The notes: generated by a model not told the origin, from the letters alone. DNA of 64,000 bases from Gammaproteobacteria bacterium (GCA_026004975.1 BPKE01000001.1:623788-687787); one strand, 5' to 3'; positions 8,752 to 18,014 are shown, numbered from the stretch's first letter. Translations and numbers: made by a program.

Positions 8752-9339
8752 ATGAACGCCGGAACACCGCGCCGCTGCGCCTGGGCCGAACGCGGCTCGG
8801 CCGCCGAGCGCGAATACCACGACCGCGAATGGGGCGTGCCCTGCCGGGACGACGGCAAGCTGTTCGAGTTCCTGGTGCTGGAAAGCGCCCAGGCCGGCTT
8901 GAGCTGGCGGACCATCCTGCACAAGCGGGCGGCCTACCGGCGCGCCTTCGCCGGCTTCGACCCCGCGCGCGTGGCGCGTTTCGATGCGGCGCGGATCGAG
9001 CGGCTGCTCGCCGACCCCGGCATCGTCCGCAACCGCGCCAAGATCGAGGCGGCCGTGCACAACGCCCGGTGTTTCCTCGAAGTGCAGGCCCGATACGGCC
9101 GTTTCGCCGATTTCCTCTGGGCCTACGTGGACGGCCGGCCGCAGGTGAACCGCCACCGCCGCGCCGACGAGGTGCCCGCCACCACCCCGCTCGCCGAGCG
9201 GCTCAGCCGCGACCTCAAACGACTCGGCTTCCGCTTCGTCGGCCCGGTCGTGTGCTACGCCTACCTGCAGGCCATGGGCCTGGTCAACGACCACACCCTG
9301 GACTGCTTCCGCCACGCCGAACTGGCGCGGTCACGCTGA
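8752..9339 (+). CDS. tag: DNA-3-methyladenine glycosylase I
   Basis: A 195-residue base-excision repair enzyme that removes 3-methyladenine. The family start RCAWAE, the EYHDREWGVP motif and the QAGLSWRTIL segment are all present. The zinc-binding set appears intact: the Cys of RCAW and His of EYHD near the N-terminus, and the His and Cys of DHTLDCFRH near the C-terminus. The gene ends 9 bases inside the 3' end of the oppositely oriented ROK kinase gene. Confidence 0.96.
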   Translation: MNAGTPRRCAWAERGSAAEREYHDREWGVPCRDDGKLFEFLVLESAQAGLSWRTILHKRAAYRRAFAGFDPARVARFDAARIERLLADPGIVRNRAKIEAAVHNARCFLEVQARYGRFADFLWAYVDGRPQVNRHRRADEVPATTPLAERLSRDLKRLGFRFVGPVVCYAYLQAMGLVNDHTLDCFRHAELARSR

Positions 9340-10266
9340 GCGGCCACCGTTGGCGGGCCACAACCAGGCGGCCCCGCGAACGCCCGAATCGTCGCCGTGC
9401 CGGGGCGGCACCAGGCGGGTGGCGACCACGTCCGAAAACACCCAGTCGCCCCAGCGCGCCGGCACATCCCGGTACAGCGCCGCGATCTTCGACAACCCGC
9501 CGCCCAGCACGATCACGTCCGGGTCGAGCAGATTGATGACGTGGGCCAGCGCCCGCGCCATGCGCTCGACGTAGCCCGCCAGCACCGCGGCGGCGCGCGC
9601 CTCGCCGGCCTCGGCGCGGGCGGCCACGGTCGCCGCGTCCACTCGCTCGCCGCCGGCGGCGGCATAGGCGGCGGCCAACCCCGGTCCGGACAGGAACGTT
9701 TCGATGCAACCGCGGCGGCCGCAGTAGCACGGCGGACCGGGGCGCTCGTCGTCGCGCGGCCAGGGCAAGGGATTGTGGCCCCACTCGCCGGCGACCGCGT
9801 TCACCCCGGTGAGCACGCGCCCGCCGACGACGATGCCGCCGCCCGTGCCGGTGCCGACGATCACGCCGAACACCACCTCGGCGCCGGCCGCCGCGCCGTC
9901 CACCGCCTCGGAGAGGGCGAAACAATTGGCGTCGTTGGCGATGCGCACCGGCCGGCGCAACCGCGCCGCGAGATCGGCCTGGAACGGCCGGCCGTTGAGT
10001 TCGGTGCTGTTGGCGTTGCGCAACAGGCCGGTGGCCGGCGAGGCGGCGCCCGGCGTGGCGACGCCGACGCGGCAGGGCGCGCCGGCGGCGCGCTCCAGAG
10101 TCTCGACCAGGGCCGCCACCGCCTCGACGATGTCCTCGTAGCGCCCGCGCGGAGTCGGCACCCGGCGGTGCTCGAGCACCCGGCCGTCGCCGTCGAGGAC
10201 GATGCCCGAAATCTTCGTGCCGCCCAGATCGATGCCGATGCGCAGAGCCGCCGACGCGTTTGCCAT
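9331..10266 (-). CDS. ROK family sugar kinase
   Basis: A 311-residue kinase of the ROK family (fructokinase/glucokinase/GlcNAc kinase type). The nucleotide-binding opening GIDLGGTKISG, the EWGHNPLPW segment with the catalytic region upstream, and the zinc motif CYCGRRGC followed by IET are all present. The substrate cannot be told; the closest-looking group by motif is NagK/Mak. The start codon follows directly on the T-tract of a hairpin (10267-10294) that looks like the metE terminator, with GGGG of the hairpin as the only ribosome-binding candidate, so expression may depend on that structure. Confidence 0.9.
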   Translation of the reverse strand: MANASAALRIGIDLGGTKISGIVLDGDGRVLEHRRVPTPRGRYEDIVEAVAALVETLERAAGAPCRVGVATPGAASPATGLLRNANSTELNGRPFQADLAARLRRPVRIANDANCFALSEAVDGAAAGAEVVFGVIVGTGTGGGIVVGGRVLTGVNAVAGEWGHNPLPWPRDDERPGPPCYCGRRGCIETFLSGPGLAAAYAAAGGERVDAATVAARAEAGEARAAAVLAGYVERMARALAHVINLLDPDVIVLGGGLSKIAALYRDVPARWGDWVFSDVVATRLVPPRHGDDSGVRGAAWLWPANGGRSA

Positions 10267-10294
10267 AAAAACCCCGTCCTGTCCTGGGACGGGG
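10267..10294 (-). terminator. Intrinsic terminator after metE, abutting the ROK kinase ATG
   Basis: On the minus strand an 8-bp perfect stem (CCCCGTCC at 10272-10279 paired with GGACGGGG at 10287-10294) with a 7-base loop is followed by five T residues and then directly by the ROK kinase ATG. It would end metE transcripts, and it also sequesters the purine-rich sequence nearest the kinase start. Confidence 0.7.
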
Positions 10295-10344
10295 CATTAT
10301 CGGCAAAGCCGCCCGGCGCGGCCAGCGCCGGGCGAACCCCATGC

Positions 10345-12662
10345 TCAGGCGGGCGCGGCGGCGGGCCGGACCAGGCCGAGCTTCTCGCGCACGATGCGCG
10401 CCGCGGCGACCATGTTGGCCAGCGCCGGCTCCACTTCCTCCCAGCTGCGCGTCTTCAGGCCGCAGTCCGGGTTGACCCAGAGGCGCTGGGGCGGGATGCG
10501 CGCGGCGGCGGCCAGCAGCAGCTCGACCATCTCCTCGACGGTCGGCACCCGCGGCGAGTGGATGTCGTAGACGCCGGGGCCGATCTCGTTGGGGTACTCG
10601 AAGGCCTCGAAGGCCGCGAGCAACTCCATCCGCGAGCGGGAGGTTTCGATGGTGATCACGTCCGCGTCGAGCGCCGCGATGTGCTCGATGATGTCGTTGA
10701 ACTCCGAGTAACACATGTGGGTGTGGATCTGCGTCTCGTCCGCGGCGCCGCCGGCCGCCAGGCGGAAGGCCTGCACCGCCCACTCCAGATAGGCCGGGCG
10801 GTCGGCTTCGCGCAGCGGCAGCCCCTCGCGCAGGGCCGGCTCGTCGATCTGGATCACGGCGATGCCGGCGGCCTCGAGATCCGCCACCTCGTCACGCAGG
10901 CACAGGGCGAGCTGGCGGGCGACCTCGGCGCGCGGCAGATCGTCGCGCACGAACGACCACTGCTGCAACGTCACCGGCCCGGTGAGCATGCCCTTGACCG
11001 GCTTGTCGGTCAGCGACTGCGCGTAGGCGGATCCAGTCGCACGGTCATCGGACCGGGGCGGCGCACGTCGCCGTAGACGATCGGCGGTTTGACGCAGCGC
11101 GAGCCGTAGCTCTGCACCCAGCCGTGCTCGGTGACCAGCATGCCGTCGAGCAGGCCGCCGAAGTACTCGACCATGTCGTTGCGCTCGGGCTCGCCGTGCA
11201 CCAGCACGTCCAGACCCAACCGCTCCTGGCGCTCGACCGCGTCGCGGATCTGCTCGCGCATGAACGCCCGGTAGGCGTCCTCGGCCATGCGGCCGGCGCG
11301 GTGCTCGGCGCGGGCGCGGCGGATCGCCTCGGTCTGCGGGAAAGACCCGATCGTCGTGGTCGGCAAGGGCCCGAGGCCCAGGCGGGCGCGCTGCAGGGGC
11401 GCGCGCTGCGGGTACGGGCGGGCGCGCCGGGCGTCCTCCGGGCGCAGCCCGGCCAGGCGCTCGCGCACCGCCGGGTCCACGGTCAGCGGCGAGGCACGGC
11501 GCGCCGCCAGCGCCGCGTCGGCCGCCGCCAGCGCCTCGGCCACCGCCTCGCGGCCGTCCGTCAGGGCGCGGGCGAGGACGGCGAGCTCGTCGAGCTTCTG
11601 CCGGGCGAACGCCAGCCACGGGCGGATGGCCGGATCGAGACGGGTTTCCGCCTCGAGATCGAGCGGCACGTGCAACAAAGAACAACTGCTGCCCAGCCAC
11701 AGCCGCTCGCCGAGCCGTGCGTAGAGCGGCGCCAGGCGATCCAGCCAGGCCGACAGGTCGGCGCGCCAGACGTTGCGCCCTTCGATCACGCCGGCCGAGA
11801 GCACCTGGTCGGCGCGCAGTCCGTCCGCCACCCGCTCCAGGTCGTCGCCGCCGCGCACCGCGTCGACGTGCACGCCGGCGACCGGCAGCGACAGCAGCAG
11901 CTCGCGGTTCTCCGCCAGCCGGCCGAAGTAGCTGGCCAGCAGCAACCGGGGCGCCGGGGCCTCGGCGAGCCGCCCGTAGGCGCGGGCGAAGGCGGCGCGC
12001 CAGGCGTCCGGCAGATCCAGGCCCAGGATCGGCTCGTCGATCTGCAGCCATTCCACCCCGGCCGCGCCGAAGCGCTCCAGCACCTCGGCGTAGGCCTCCA
12101 GCAGCGGCTCGAGCAGGGCCAAGCGGTCGAAGGGCGTGCCGGCCGGCTTGGCGAGCCACAAGAAGGTCAAGGGGCCGAGCAACACCCCCTTGAGCGGCCG
12201 CCCCAGGCCTTGCGCCGCCCGCCAGCGGGTCAGCCACGGCTCGGCGTCGACCGTGAAACGCTGATCGACCTCGAGTTCCGGGACGAGATAGTGGTAATTC
12301 GTGTCGAACCACTTGGTCAGCTCGCAGGCCTGCGTCTCCCAGGGATCGCCCGGTCGCGCCCGGCCGCGCGCCATGCGGAACGCCCGCTCCAGCGCCGAAC
12401 CGCTGCCGGCCGCGAAGCGTTCCGGCACCACGCCGAACAACAGCGCGGTGTCCAGCACGTGGTCGTAGAAGGCGAAATCGCCGACCGTGATGCGCCCCAG
12501 CCCGGCCTCGGCCTGGGCCGCCCACTGCGCCGCGCACACCTGCCGGCCCTGTTCGAGCAGGGCCGCCTCGTCCAGCTCGCCGCGCCAGTACGCCTCCAGG
12601 GCGAACTTGAGCGCCCGCCGCGCACCGATGCGCGGATAACCCAATACATGCGTCGTCACCAT
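10345..12662 (-). pseudogene. metE: Cobalamin-independent methionine synthase MetE, frameshifted
   Basis: MetE transfers the methyl group of 5-methyltetrahydrofolate-polyglutamate to homocysteine. The N-terminal part runs from ATG 12662 ([19 protein letters not shown]) to near 11040. The catalytic C-terminal part continues in another frame to 10345 and holds the zinc ligands in [12 protein letters not shown] and NPDCGLK. The break lies at 11023-11040. Against the family pattern (MTVRWIRYAQSL) two single bases appear to be extra, one at about 11037 and one within 11023-11029, giving a net +2 shift and a stop at 11010. As read, the zinc site is lost and the protein would be inactive. The rest of the sequence is well conserved, so the damage is recent or a sequencing error. 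A MetR-type site lies 95 bases upstream. Confidence 0.9.
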
Positions 12663-12756
12663 GCCGCTGCCTCCCTCGTGATCGCGTCCAATGGCCGCCG
12701 GCAAGTGTGCACGCGCGCCGAACATGAATCAAATGATGATTGATAAAGAATCTGCT

Positions 12757-12769
12757 TGAAAGTTTTTCA
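12757..12769. promoter_or_regulatory. MetR-type binding site upstream of metE
   Basis: TGAAAGTTTTTCA matches the MetR consensus TGAA-N5-TTCA exactly. It lies about 95 bases upstream of the metE start in an AT-rich stretch. A metR gene is present at 19506. MetR with homocysteine activates metE in enterics; the same role is inferred here. Confidence 0.65.
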
Positions 12770-12830
12770 TAAATAGTTCCGCTGCTCGCACAGCCAGTCG
12801 GCACCCGGTTGGCGCTCTTTTGTCCACCGC

Positions 12831-12859
12831 TTGACCGGCGCCACTCGCCCAACTAAAGT
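12831..12859 (+). promoter_or_regulatory. Candidate sigma-70 promoter for the TonB receptor gene
   Basis: TTGACC (12831-12836) and TAAAGT (12854-12859) are separated by 17 bases. The predicted start near 12866 falls just before the GntR-like dyad at 12869-12880. The -10 is imperfect. Confidence 0.4.
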
Positions 12860-12868
12860 TCCAGAGCC

Positions 12869-12880
12869 CTTGTATACCAG
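12869..12880. promoter_or_regulatory. GntR-type operator-like dyad
   Basis: CTTGTATACCAG is a near-perfect dyad around TGTATACA/GGTATACC, a pattern used by several FadR-subfamily GntR regulators. It overlaps the predicted transcription start of the receptor gene, where a repressor would block initiation. The GntR gene lies just beyond the receptor gene. The pairing is an inference. Confidence 0.4.
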
Positions 12881-12965
12881 AATAGCGACTGCAGGCGGCC
12901 CCTCCTCATCGACCGCGCCCGCCGGCGGCCAAGGGCCCATTCGAACCCAAGTGGAGGTACCCCTC

Positions 12966-15845
12966 ATGCGCATATCCATCCTGTTCGGCACCGCCGCCCT
13001 TACGGTGCTCTCCGCCCTGGACGTCGCTTCGGCCCAGAACGATGGACCGGGGCTTCTCGAGGAAGTGACCGTCACCGGTTACCGGGGCGCCTTGCTCAAT
13101 TCCACCGAGGCCAAGCGAGCGTCCGTCGGTTTCGTGGACGAGATCTTCGCCGACGACCTGGGCAAGCTCCCCAGTCAAAACCTGGCCGAATCGCTCAACC
13201 GCATCCCGGGCGTGCGCCTGAACCGCGAAGTGACCGGCGAGGGCCAGCAGATCTCGGTGCGCGGCCTGGGCCCCGGCTTCACCAAGATCGTGCTCAACGG
13301 CAACGCCATGGCGGTGGCGTCGACCGGCAGCCTCGACGCCGGCAACCGCAACCGCGAGGTGGACCTGGACGTGTTCCCCACCGAGCTGTTCGCCAGCCTG
13401 GCGGTGAACAAGACCGCCCGCGCCCGGCAGCTGGAGGGGGGCGTGTCCGGTTACGTCGACATGCGCACCCTCCGTCCGTCGGACCTGGCGGACAAACGCT
13501 TCCAGTACGGCGTGGAAGCCGCGTACGGCGCGCTCTCCGAAGAGGTCAGCCCGCGCTACAGCTTCATCGCCGGCCACAGCGGCGAGCGTTTCGGTGCCCT
13601 GCTGGCGCTGGCCGGCGCACAGAACCGGACGCGTGTCGACGGCTACGAAGCGGTGGCCTTGTACACCGACGGCTGCGTGGCGCAGTGGACGGCGCCGGAT
13701 CGCAGCGCCTCCGGTTGCGTGCCCGGCAGCCAGGGGCTGAACCACTTCTTTTGGAGCCCCGAGGTGACCCCCGACTGGGCGGCCAGCCACCCGGGCAGCA
13801 ACGTCGGCGACCCCATCGACCCGGTCGCGACCTCCGGCCTGCCCGCCGACGTGCTCGACTTGGCGCGGGTGCCCTACCTCGGGCGGCCGATGACGACGGT
13901 CGGCGACCGTGACCGGCTCTCGGCGCTCGTGTCGCTCGAGTACACGCCCTCCGAGGACCTGCAGGCCGCGCTCGACCTGATTTGGATCGACGCCTCACGC
14001 GACTTCGTCCGCACCGAGGCGATGTGGTGGGGACGGCGCAACTATTTGCATCAAGGCGCGGCCATGATCCCCGAGGACGTGCAGGTCAATGCCCAGGGTT
14101 ATGTCGCTTTCGGCCGCTTCTACAACGCTCACCTCTGGGTCGGCACGCGCGATTACCGGGAGGACCTGGGCTTTACGGCGGTGATGCCCAGCGTCCGCTG
14201 GCAGATCGACGAACTCTGGCGCCTGGACGTGTCGGCCAGCAGCACGCGCTCGGAATTCGACCGCGACGAGCCGTACGTACTCTACATGTCCCCCGGCGGG
14301 ACGCTGGAATACGAACTGACCGGTGCCGTGCCGAGCTTCCGCTTCAGCTTCGATCCGGCGGATCCGACCATCGGTTGGAGTTGGCAACAGACCTTCGACC
14401 AGAACCAGAACGGCGTCATCGAGGACAACGAACGCTTCGGTGACATGTTCCGCATCCAGCGCAACCACCGCGAGACCGAAACCACCGGTTTCCACGTCGA
14501 CGCGGCCTACGGCCAGGATCCGGAGCGCAACGGCTTGCTCTTCGGTCTGGCCTGGGACGAAAACGTCAACCAGATCCGCTTCTTCGGCGGCACCGCCGAA
14601 TTCCGCGACGAGCACGTCATTCCCTCCGACGCCTACCAGAACTTCGCCGCCTACCTCGGCCCGTCGCTCGTGTCCAACCTGGGCGCCGACATCGACGGCT
14701 ACGACGGCTACCGGGGCATCGCCCAGGTCGACTGGGGGCGCATCAAGGCCGCCACCCGCTACGACGCGTTCGTTCCTGTCGAGGGTGCAGGCGACCAGTT
14801 CGGCCAGGTCAACGGCACGATCGAAGAACAGATGCTCGGACTGTATCTGGAGAGCAACCTGACCGGAGAAATCGGCGACCGCGAATTGCGCCTCGATGCC
14901 GGCGTGCGCTGGGTGGACACGGACCAGCGTGTGTCCAGCCATCAAAGCGGCACCACCCGCGCGGACTATTCGCGCCTGCTGCCGGCCTTCAGCGCCGTCT
15001 ACGATTTGCACGAAGACATCAAGCTGCGCGCCAGCGCTTCGCGGAGCCTGACCCGCGCCAACCCCTCCGAAATGTATCCGAACGCCTCCTGGGGCAGCTC
15101 GGGCATCGACTCGGTGCGCGCCGGGAACCCCTACCTCTCGCCGTTCGAGTCGACGAACTTCGACATCGGCGGTGAGTGGTACTACGGCGAACTCGGCTAC
15201 ATCGGCCTCACCTTGTTCCAGAAAGACATCACCGGCTTCACCCGCCAGGACACGATCACCGTGCCCTTCCTGGAGCTGCCCAATTACGGCATGGACATCG
15301 ACAACCTGGGCGCCGACCGGGAACAGGCGCTGCTCGAATGCGGGGGACCGGAGAACTGCACCGTTCAGGTCACGACGCGCACGAACGTGCAAGGCACCTC
15401 GACCCTGACCGGCAGCGAGTGGATCTGGGTGATGCCGCTGGACGTGGTGACGCCGGGCCTCGGGTTCAACCTGTCGGTCACCCACATCGACCAGAAGGCC
15501 AGTGACCCCGATGCGATCATCACCGGCATTTCCGATTGGGTTTACAACCTCACGGCATACTACGAACGCGGCGCCTTCCAGTCGCGGATCACCTACTTCC
15601 ACCAGGACGGCGCCGTGGTCGGTTACACCCAGGGCAAACCCTTGATCGGCATGGACCGCTCACAGGTGGACTTTTCGCTCGCCTACCGCCTGTTCGAGAG
15701 CGACGGGCACGAGCTCAGCCTCACCTTCGACGGCTACAACATCACCAACGAGCCGGTCGGCGCCTGGCACGAGTACGAGGGCATCCCGTTCAGCGCCTAT
15801 TATCCGGGCGCCACGTACACGATCGGGCTGCGCGGCGGCTTCTGA
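12966..15845 (+). CDS. TonB-dependent outer-membrane receptor
   Basis: A 959-residue outer-membrane transporter. Residues 1-23 are a signal peptide ending in ASA. A plug domain follows a TonB-box-like EEVTVTG segment and contains AESLNRIPGVRLNRE and ISVRGLGPGFTKIVLNG. A large beta-barrel follows and ends in aromatic F. The plug sequence and length fit the TIGR01782 TonB-Xanth-Caul family, whose members often import plant or algal oligosaccharides. A strong ribosome-binding site (GGAGG) supports ATG 12966. The flanking GntR and SapC genes recur beside such receptors in carbohydrate loci, but the substrate is unknown. Confidence 0.93.
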   Translation: MRISILFGTAALTVLSALDVASAQNDGPGLLEEVTVTGYRGALLNSTEAKRASVGFVDEIFADDLGKLPSQNLAESLNRIPGVRLNREVTGEGQQISVRGLGPGFTKIVLNGNAMAVASTGSLDAGNRNREVDLDVFPTELFASLAVNKTARARQLEGGVSGYVDMRTLRPSDLADKRFQYGVEAAYGALSEEVSPRYSFIAGHSGERFGALLALAGAQNRTRVDGYEAVALYTDGCVAQWTAPDRSASGCVPGSQGLNHFFWSPEVTPDWAASHPGSNVGDPIDPVATSGLPADVLDLARVPYLGRPMTTVGDRDRLSALVSLEYTPSEDLQAALDLIWIDASRDFVRTEAMWWGRRNYLHQGAAMIPEDVQVNAQGYVAFGRFYNAHLWVGTRDYREDLGFTAVMPSVRWQIDELWRLDVSASSTRSEFDRDEPYVLYMSPGGTLEYELTGAVPSFRFSFDPADPTIGWSWQQTFDQNQNGVIEDNERFGDMFRIQRNHRETETTGFHVDAAYGQDPERNGLLFGLAWDENVNQIRFFGGTAEFRDEHVIPSDAYQNFAAYLGPSLVSNLGADIDGYDGYRGIAQVDWGRIKAATRYDAFVPVEGAGDQFGQVNGTIEEQMLGLYLESNLTGEIGDRELRLDAGVRWVDTDQRVSSHQSGTTRADYSRLLPAFSAVYDLHEDIKLRASASRSLTRANPSEMYPNASWGSSGIDSVRAGNPYLSPFESTNFDIGGEWYYGELGYIGLTLFQKDITGFTRQDTITVPFLELPNYGMDIDNLGADREQALLECGGPENCTVQVTTRTNVQGTSTLTGSEWIWVMPLDVVTPGLGFNLSVTHIDQKASDPDAIITGISDWVYNLTAYYERGAFQSRITYFHQDGAVVGYTQGKPLIGMDRSQVDFSLAYRLFESDGHELSLTFDGYNITNEPVGAWHEYEGIPFSAYYPGATYTIGLRGGF

Positions 15846-15883
15846 CCCCCTCCTGCCCGGCCGAGCCCGGGCGAAGCCCTCGA

Positions 15884-15909
15884 CCCCGCCCACCGGGCGG
15901 GGTTTTTTT
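15884..15909 (+). terminator. Intrinsic terminator after the TonB receptor gene
   Basis: CCCCGCCC-ACC-GGGCGGGG forms an 8-bp GC stem with a 3-base loop followed by seven T residues, 39 bases after the receptor stop codon. The convergent GntR gene ends 15 bases beyond it. Confidence 0.9.
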
Positions 15910-15923
15910 GCCGCCGCAAGCGG

Positions 15924-16634
15924 TCAGGCGAAATATTCGGGGTGCTTGAGGGGCGCGACCTTGAGGATATTGAACACGTCGCGCAGGTGGACGCGCATCG
16001 CTTCCTCGGCGCGGCGCGGGTCACGACTGCGCACGGCGTCGAGGATGGCGCGATGCTGGGCGAGAACGGTGTCGTACTGCCCGGCCTGCTCTACGAGGCT
16101 GAGGTTGCGTACCCGGTCCATGTGCGCCTTTTCGGTTTCGATCAACCGGCCGATGCGGCCGAAACCGGTCGCTTCGGCCAGGCGCTGGTGGAAGGCGTCG
16201 TCCAGGCGCTGGAAGGCCAGCGCATCCCGCCGCCGCGCGGCCTCGGCCTGTTCGGCCAGGATCCGCTCGCAGTCTTCGACCGCGAGCCCGAGACCGTGCT
16301 CGGCCAGGTGGGAGACCACGGCGACCTCGAGCGACTCGCGGATGAACCGCGCCTCGAGGATGAACTGCATGCTCAGGCGGGTGACGAAGGTGCCGCGCTG
16401 CGGCCGCACCTCGACGAAGCCGAGGCCGGCGAGTTGGTTGAGGGCGGCCCGGATCGGCGTGCGGGAGACGGCGAACCGGCGCGCCAGGCGGTTCTCGGAG
16501 ATCTTTTCGCCCGGCGCGAGCTTCATGCTGATGATCTCGTCCCGGATGCGCTCGAAGACCTGCTCGGCGGTCGAACGCCGGTAGTCCACCAGCGGCGCAT
16601 CGGTGCTCGTCGATCCGCTGGGTCGCTCGCTCAT
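15924..16634 (-). CDS. GntR-family transcriptional regulator (FadR/FCD subfamily)
   Basis: A 236-residue regulator. The winged helix-turn-helix occupies about residues 20-90 (EQVFERIRDEIISMKLAPG, then SENRLARRFAVSRTPIRAAL). An all-helical FCD ligand domain follows (about 95-225) with the HQRLAEATG and QHRAIL histidines that usually coordinate a metal. Members of this subfamily sense small carboxylates or sugar acids. It is convergent with the TonB receptor gene and is its likely local regulator. Confidence 0.92.
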   Translation of the reverse strand: MSERPSGSTSTDAPLVDYRRSTAEQVFERIRDEIISMKLAPGEKISENRLARRFAVSRTPIRAALNQLAGLGFVEVRPQRGTFVTRLSMQFILEARFIRESLEVAVVSHLAEHGLGLAVEDCERILAEQAEAARRRDALAFQRLDDAFHQRLAEATGFGRIGRLIETEKAHMDRVRNLSLVEQAGQYDTVLAQHRAILDAVRSRDPRRAEEAMRVHLRDVFNILKVAPLKHPEYFA

Positions 16635-16683
16635 CTCGCCCCTCCCGCGCGCCGCCCGGGCGCATCCCGGGCGTTTGGGCCGC

Positions 16684-17410
16684 TCAAGCGGCGCCGGTTT
16701 GCGCCGCCTCTCCGGCTCGGCTCTGGCGCTGCGCCAGGCGCGCCAGGGCGCCGATCGAGGCCAGGTGGGCGATCGCCCAGGCGAGCCAGCCCTTGCGGTA
16801 GAACTCGACCACTTTCCCGTCGTCGAGCGCGTCGAGTTTCTTCTGGTCGATCATCCACAGGCTGTCCATGCGCAGGTTGCGCTCTTGGCCCAGGCGGACG
16901 GTGGCGTTGAAGGGCACCAGCATTTCCGCTTCGGCGAGCGCCTGGCAAAACTCGCGGGTGCGCTTGTATTGCTCGTCCATGAAATACAAAAAGCGCAGGA
17001 TGTCGTCGAGCAGCTTGCTGTTGCTGCCGTCGTCGTTGAACAGCGGCCGTCCTTCGGGATCTTCACCGATGAACACCGACTTGCGGTCGAAGACCACCAC
17101 GCCGTCGTCGCTGAGCGCGAACGGATAGCGGCGGATGAAGGCCGGCAGGTACACTTCGGCGGCGCGCGTCTTCAGGTCGTTGCCTTCCTGGCGCAAGGAA
17201 AGCACCGCGACCGGCACGTACTCTTCGTTCTGGGCGCGGGGTGAACAGCACCGGCCAGTCGCGGCCGGCCTCGAAAAACTCCACCCCCGCCACCGGCACG
17301 GCGTTGACTTTCGCGGCGAAGGACAGATCGTCCACGGACTTGAGCCGCAGCGCCTTGTGCGCTTCGCGGTCCAGCGCCACCGGTTCTTCGTAAAACAACA
17401 ATGTCGCCAT
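16684..17410 (-). pseudogene. SapC family protein, frameshifted
   Basis: SapC-like proteins (about 240 residues) often sit next to TonB-dependent receptors and tryptophan-halogenase-like genes in carbohydrate loci of Xanthomonadales and Caulobacterales; their function is poorly defined. The N-terminus (MATLLFYEEPVALDREAHKA, from ATG 17410) is in one frame. The rest, from QNEEYVPVAVLSLRQEG to the stop at 16684, is in another. One surplus base near 17231-17241, just after WPVLFTP, explains the break. Both halves are well conserved, so this is either a very recent mutation or a sequencing error. The gene lies between the GntR gene and secB. Confidence 0.82.
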
Positions 17411-17431
17411 GTCATCGACCCCCTTGCGTGT

Positions 17432-18001
17432 TCAGGACGACGGCTCGGCGTCCGGCGCGGACGCGGCCGCCGGCTCGCCCCCCGCGCCGCCGCCTTCGGC
17501 GGCCTGCGCTTCGGCGAGCTTCTGTTTCAAATGCGGCGCCAGGTGCTGGCGGTACAAAGCCTGGAAATCGACCGGCGCGAGCAAGAGCTGCGGGAAACCG
17601 CCGCGATCGGCCATCGCCGAGACCACTTCGCGCGCATACGGGTAGAGAATCTGCGGGCAGTGGGCGTTGAGCAGCGCCAGGCGCTCGTCCTCGTCGAAAC
17701 CCTCGAGTTGGAACAACCCCGCCTGCTTGACCTCGACCAGGTACAAGACCTGGGCCTTGTCGCCCTCGCCGCGCTCGGCGGTCACGGTGACGGTGAGCGT
17801 CACCTCCCAGCGGCCGTCGCCGGCCGCCTGGTGGCCGGCGCCGACCTGCATGCTCAACCGCGCCGGCTCGGACCAGGGCCGCCCCAGCGTCTCCAGGGGG
17901 CGCGGCGACTCGAAGGACAGATCCTTGAGATACACCCGCTCGATCAGGAAACGCCGCGCCGGCGCTTCGCCCTGCCGCTCCGCGGCCTTGTCTTCGCTCA
18001 T
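17432..18001 (-). CDS. secB: Protein-export chaperone SecB
   Basis: A 189-residue acidic chaperone that keeps preproteins unfolded and hands them to SecA. The typical segments FLIERVYLKDLSFESP, YLVEVKQAGLFQLEGFDE and LNAHCPQILYPYAREVVSAM are present. The C-terminal 40 residues are a low-complexity Gly/Ala/Pro tail, longer than in E. coli SecB. The trigger factor gene lies 13 bases upstream, so two co-/post-translational chaperones appear to share an operon. Confidence 0.96.
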   Translation of the reverse strand: MSEDKAAERQGEAPARRFLIERVYLKDLSFESPRPLETLGRPWSEPARLSMQVGAGHQAAGDGRWEVTLTVTVTAERGEGDKAQVLYLVEVKQAGLFQLEGFDEDERLALLNAHCPQILYPYAREVVSAMADRGGFPQLLLAPVDFQALYRQHLAPHLKQKLAEAQAAEGGGAGGEPAAASAPDAEPSS

Positions 18002-18014
18002 CGTCGCGCCCCGC

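Larger units (their letters stand above)
12663..12965. other. Divergent intergenic region metE / TonB receptor
   Basis: This 303-base gap between divergent genes holds a MetR-type dyad (12757-12769) facing metE and, facing the receptor gene, a possible sigma-70 promoter and an overlapping GntR-type dyad, listed separately. The metE-proximal 60 bases are distinctly AT-rich. No cobalamin or SAM riboswitch consensus was recognised. Confidence 0.7.

Noticed and set aside
12663-12965. A cobalamin riboswitch upstream of metE
   Set aside because: No B12-box consensus or suitable fold was seen; the features found are a MetR-type dyad and receptor promoter elements.
13995-15602. A 535-codon open frame on the minus strand opposite the TonB receptor gene
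   Set aside because: Its sequence is a low-complexity antisense shadow typical of GC-rich DNA; the plus-strand frame has clear TonB-receptor plug and barrel motifs and a good ribosome-binding site.
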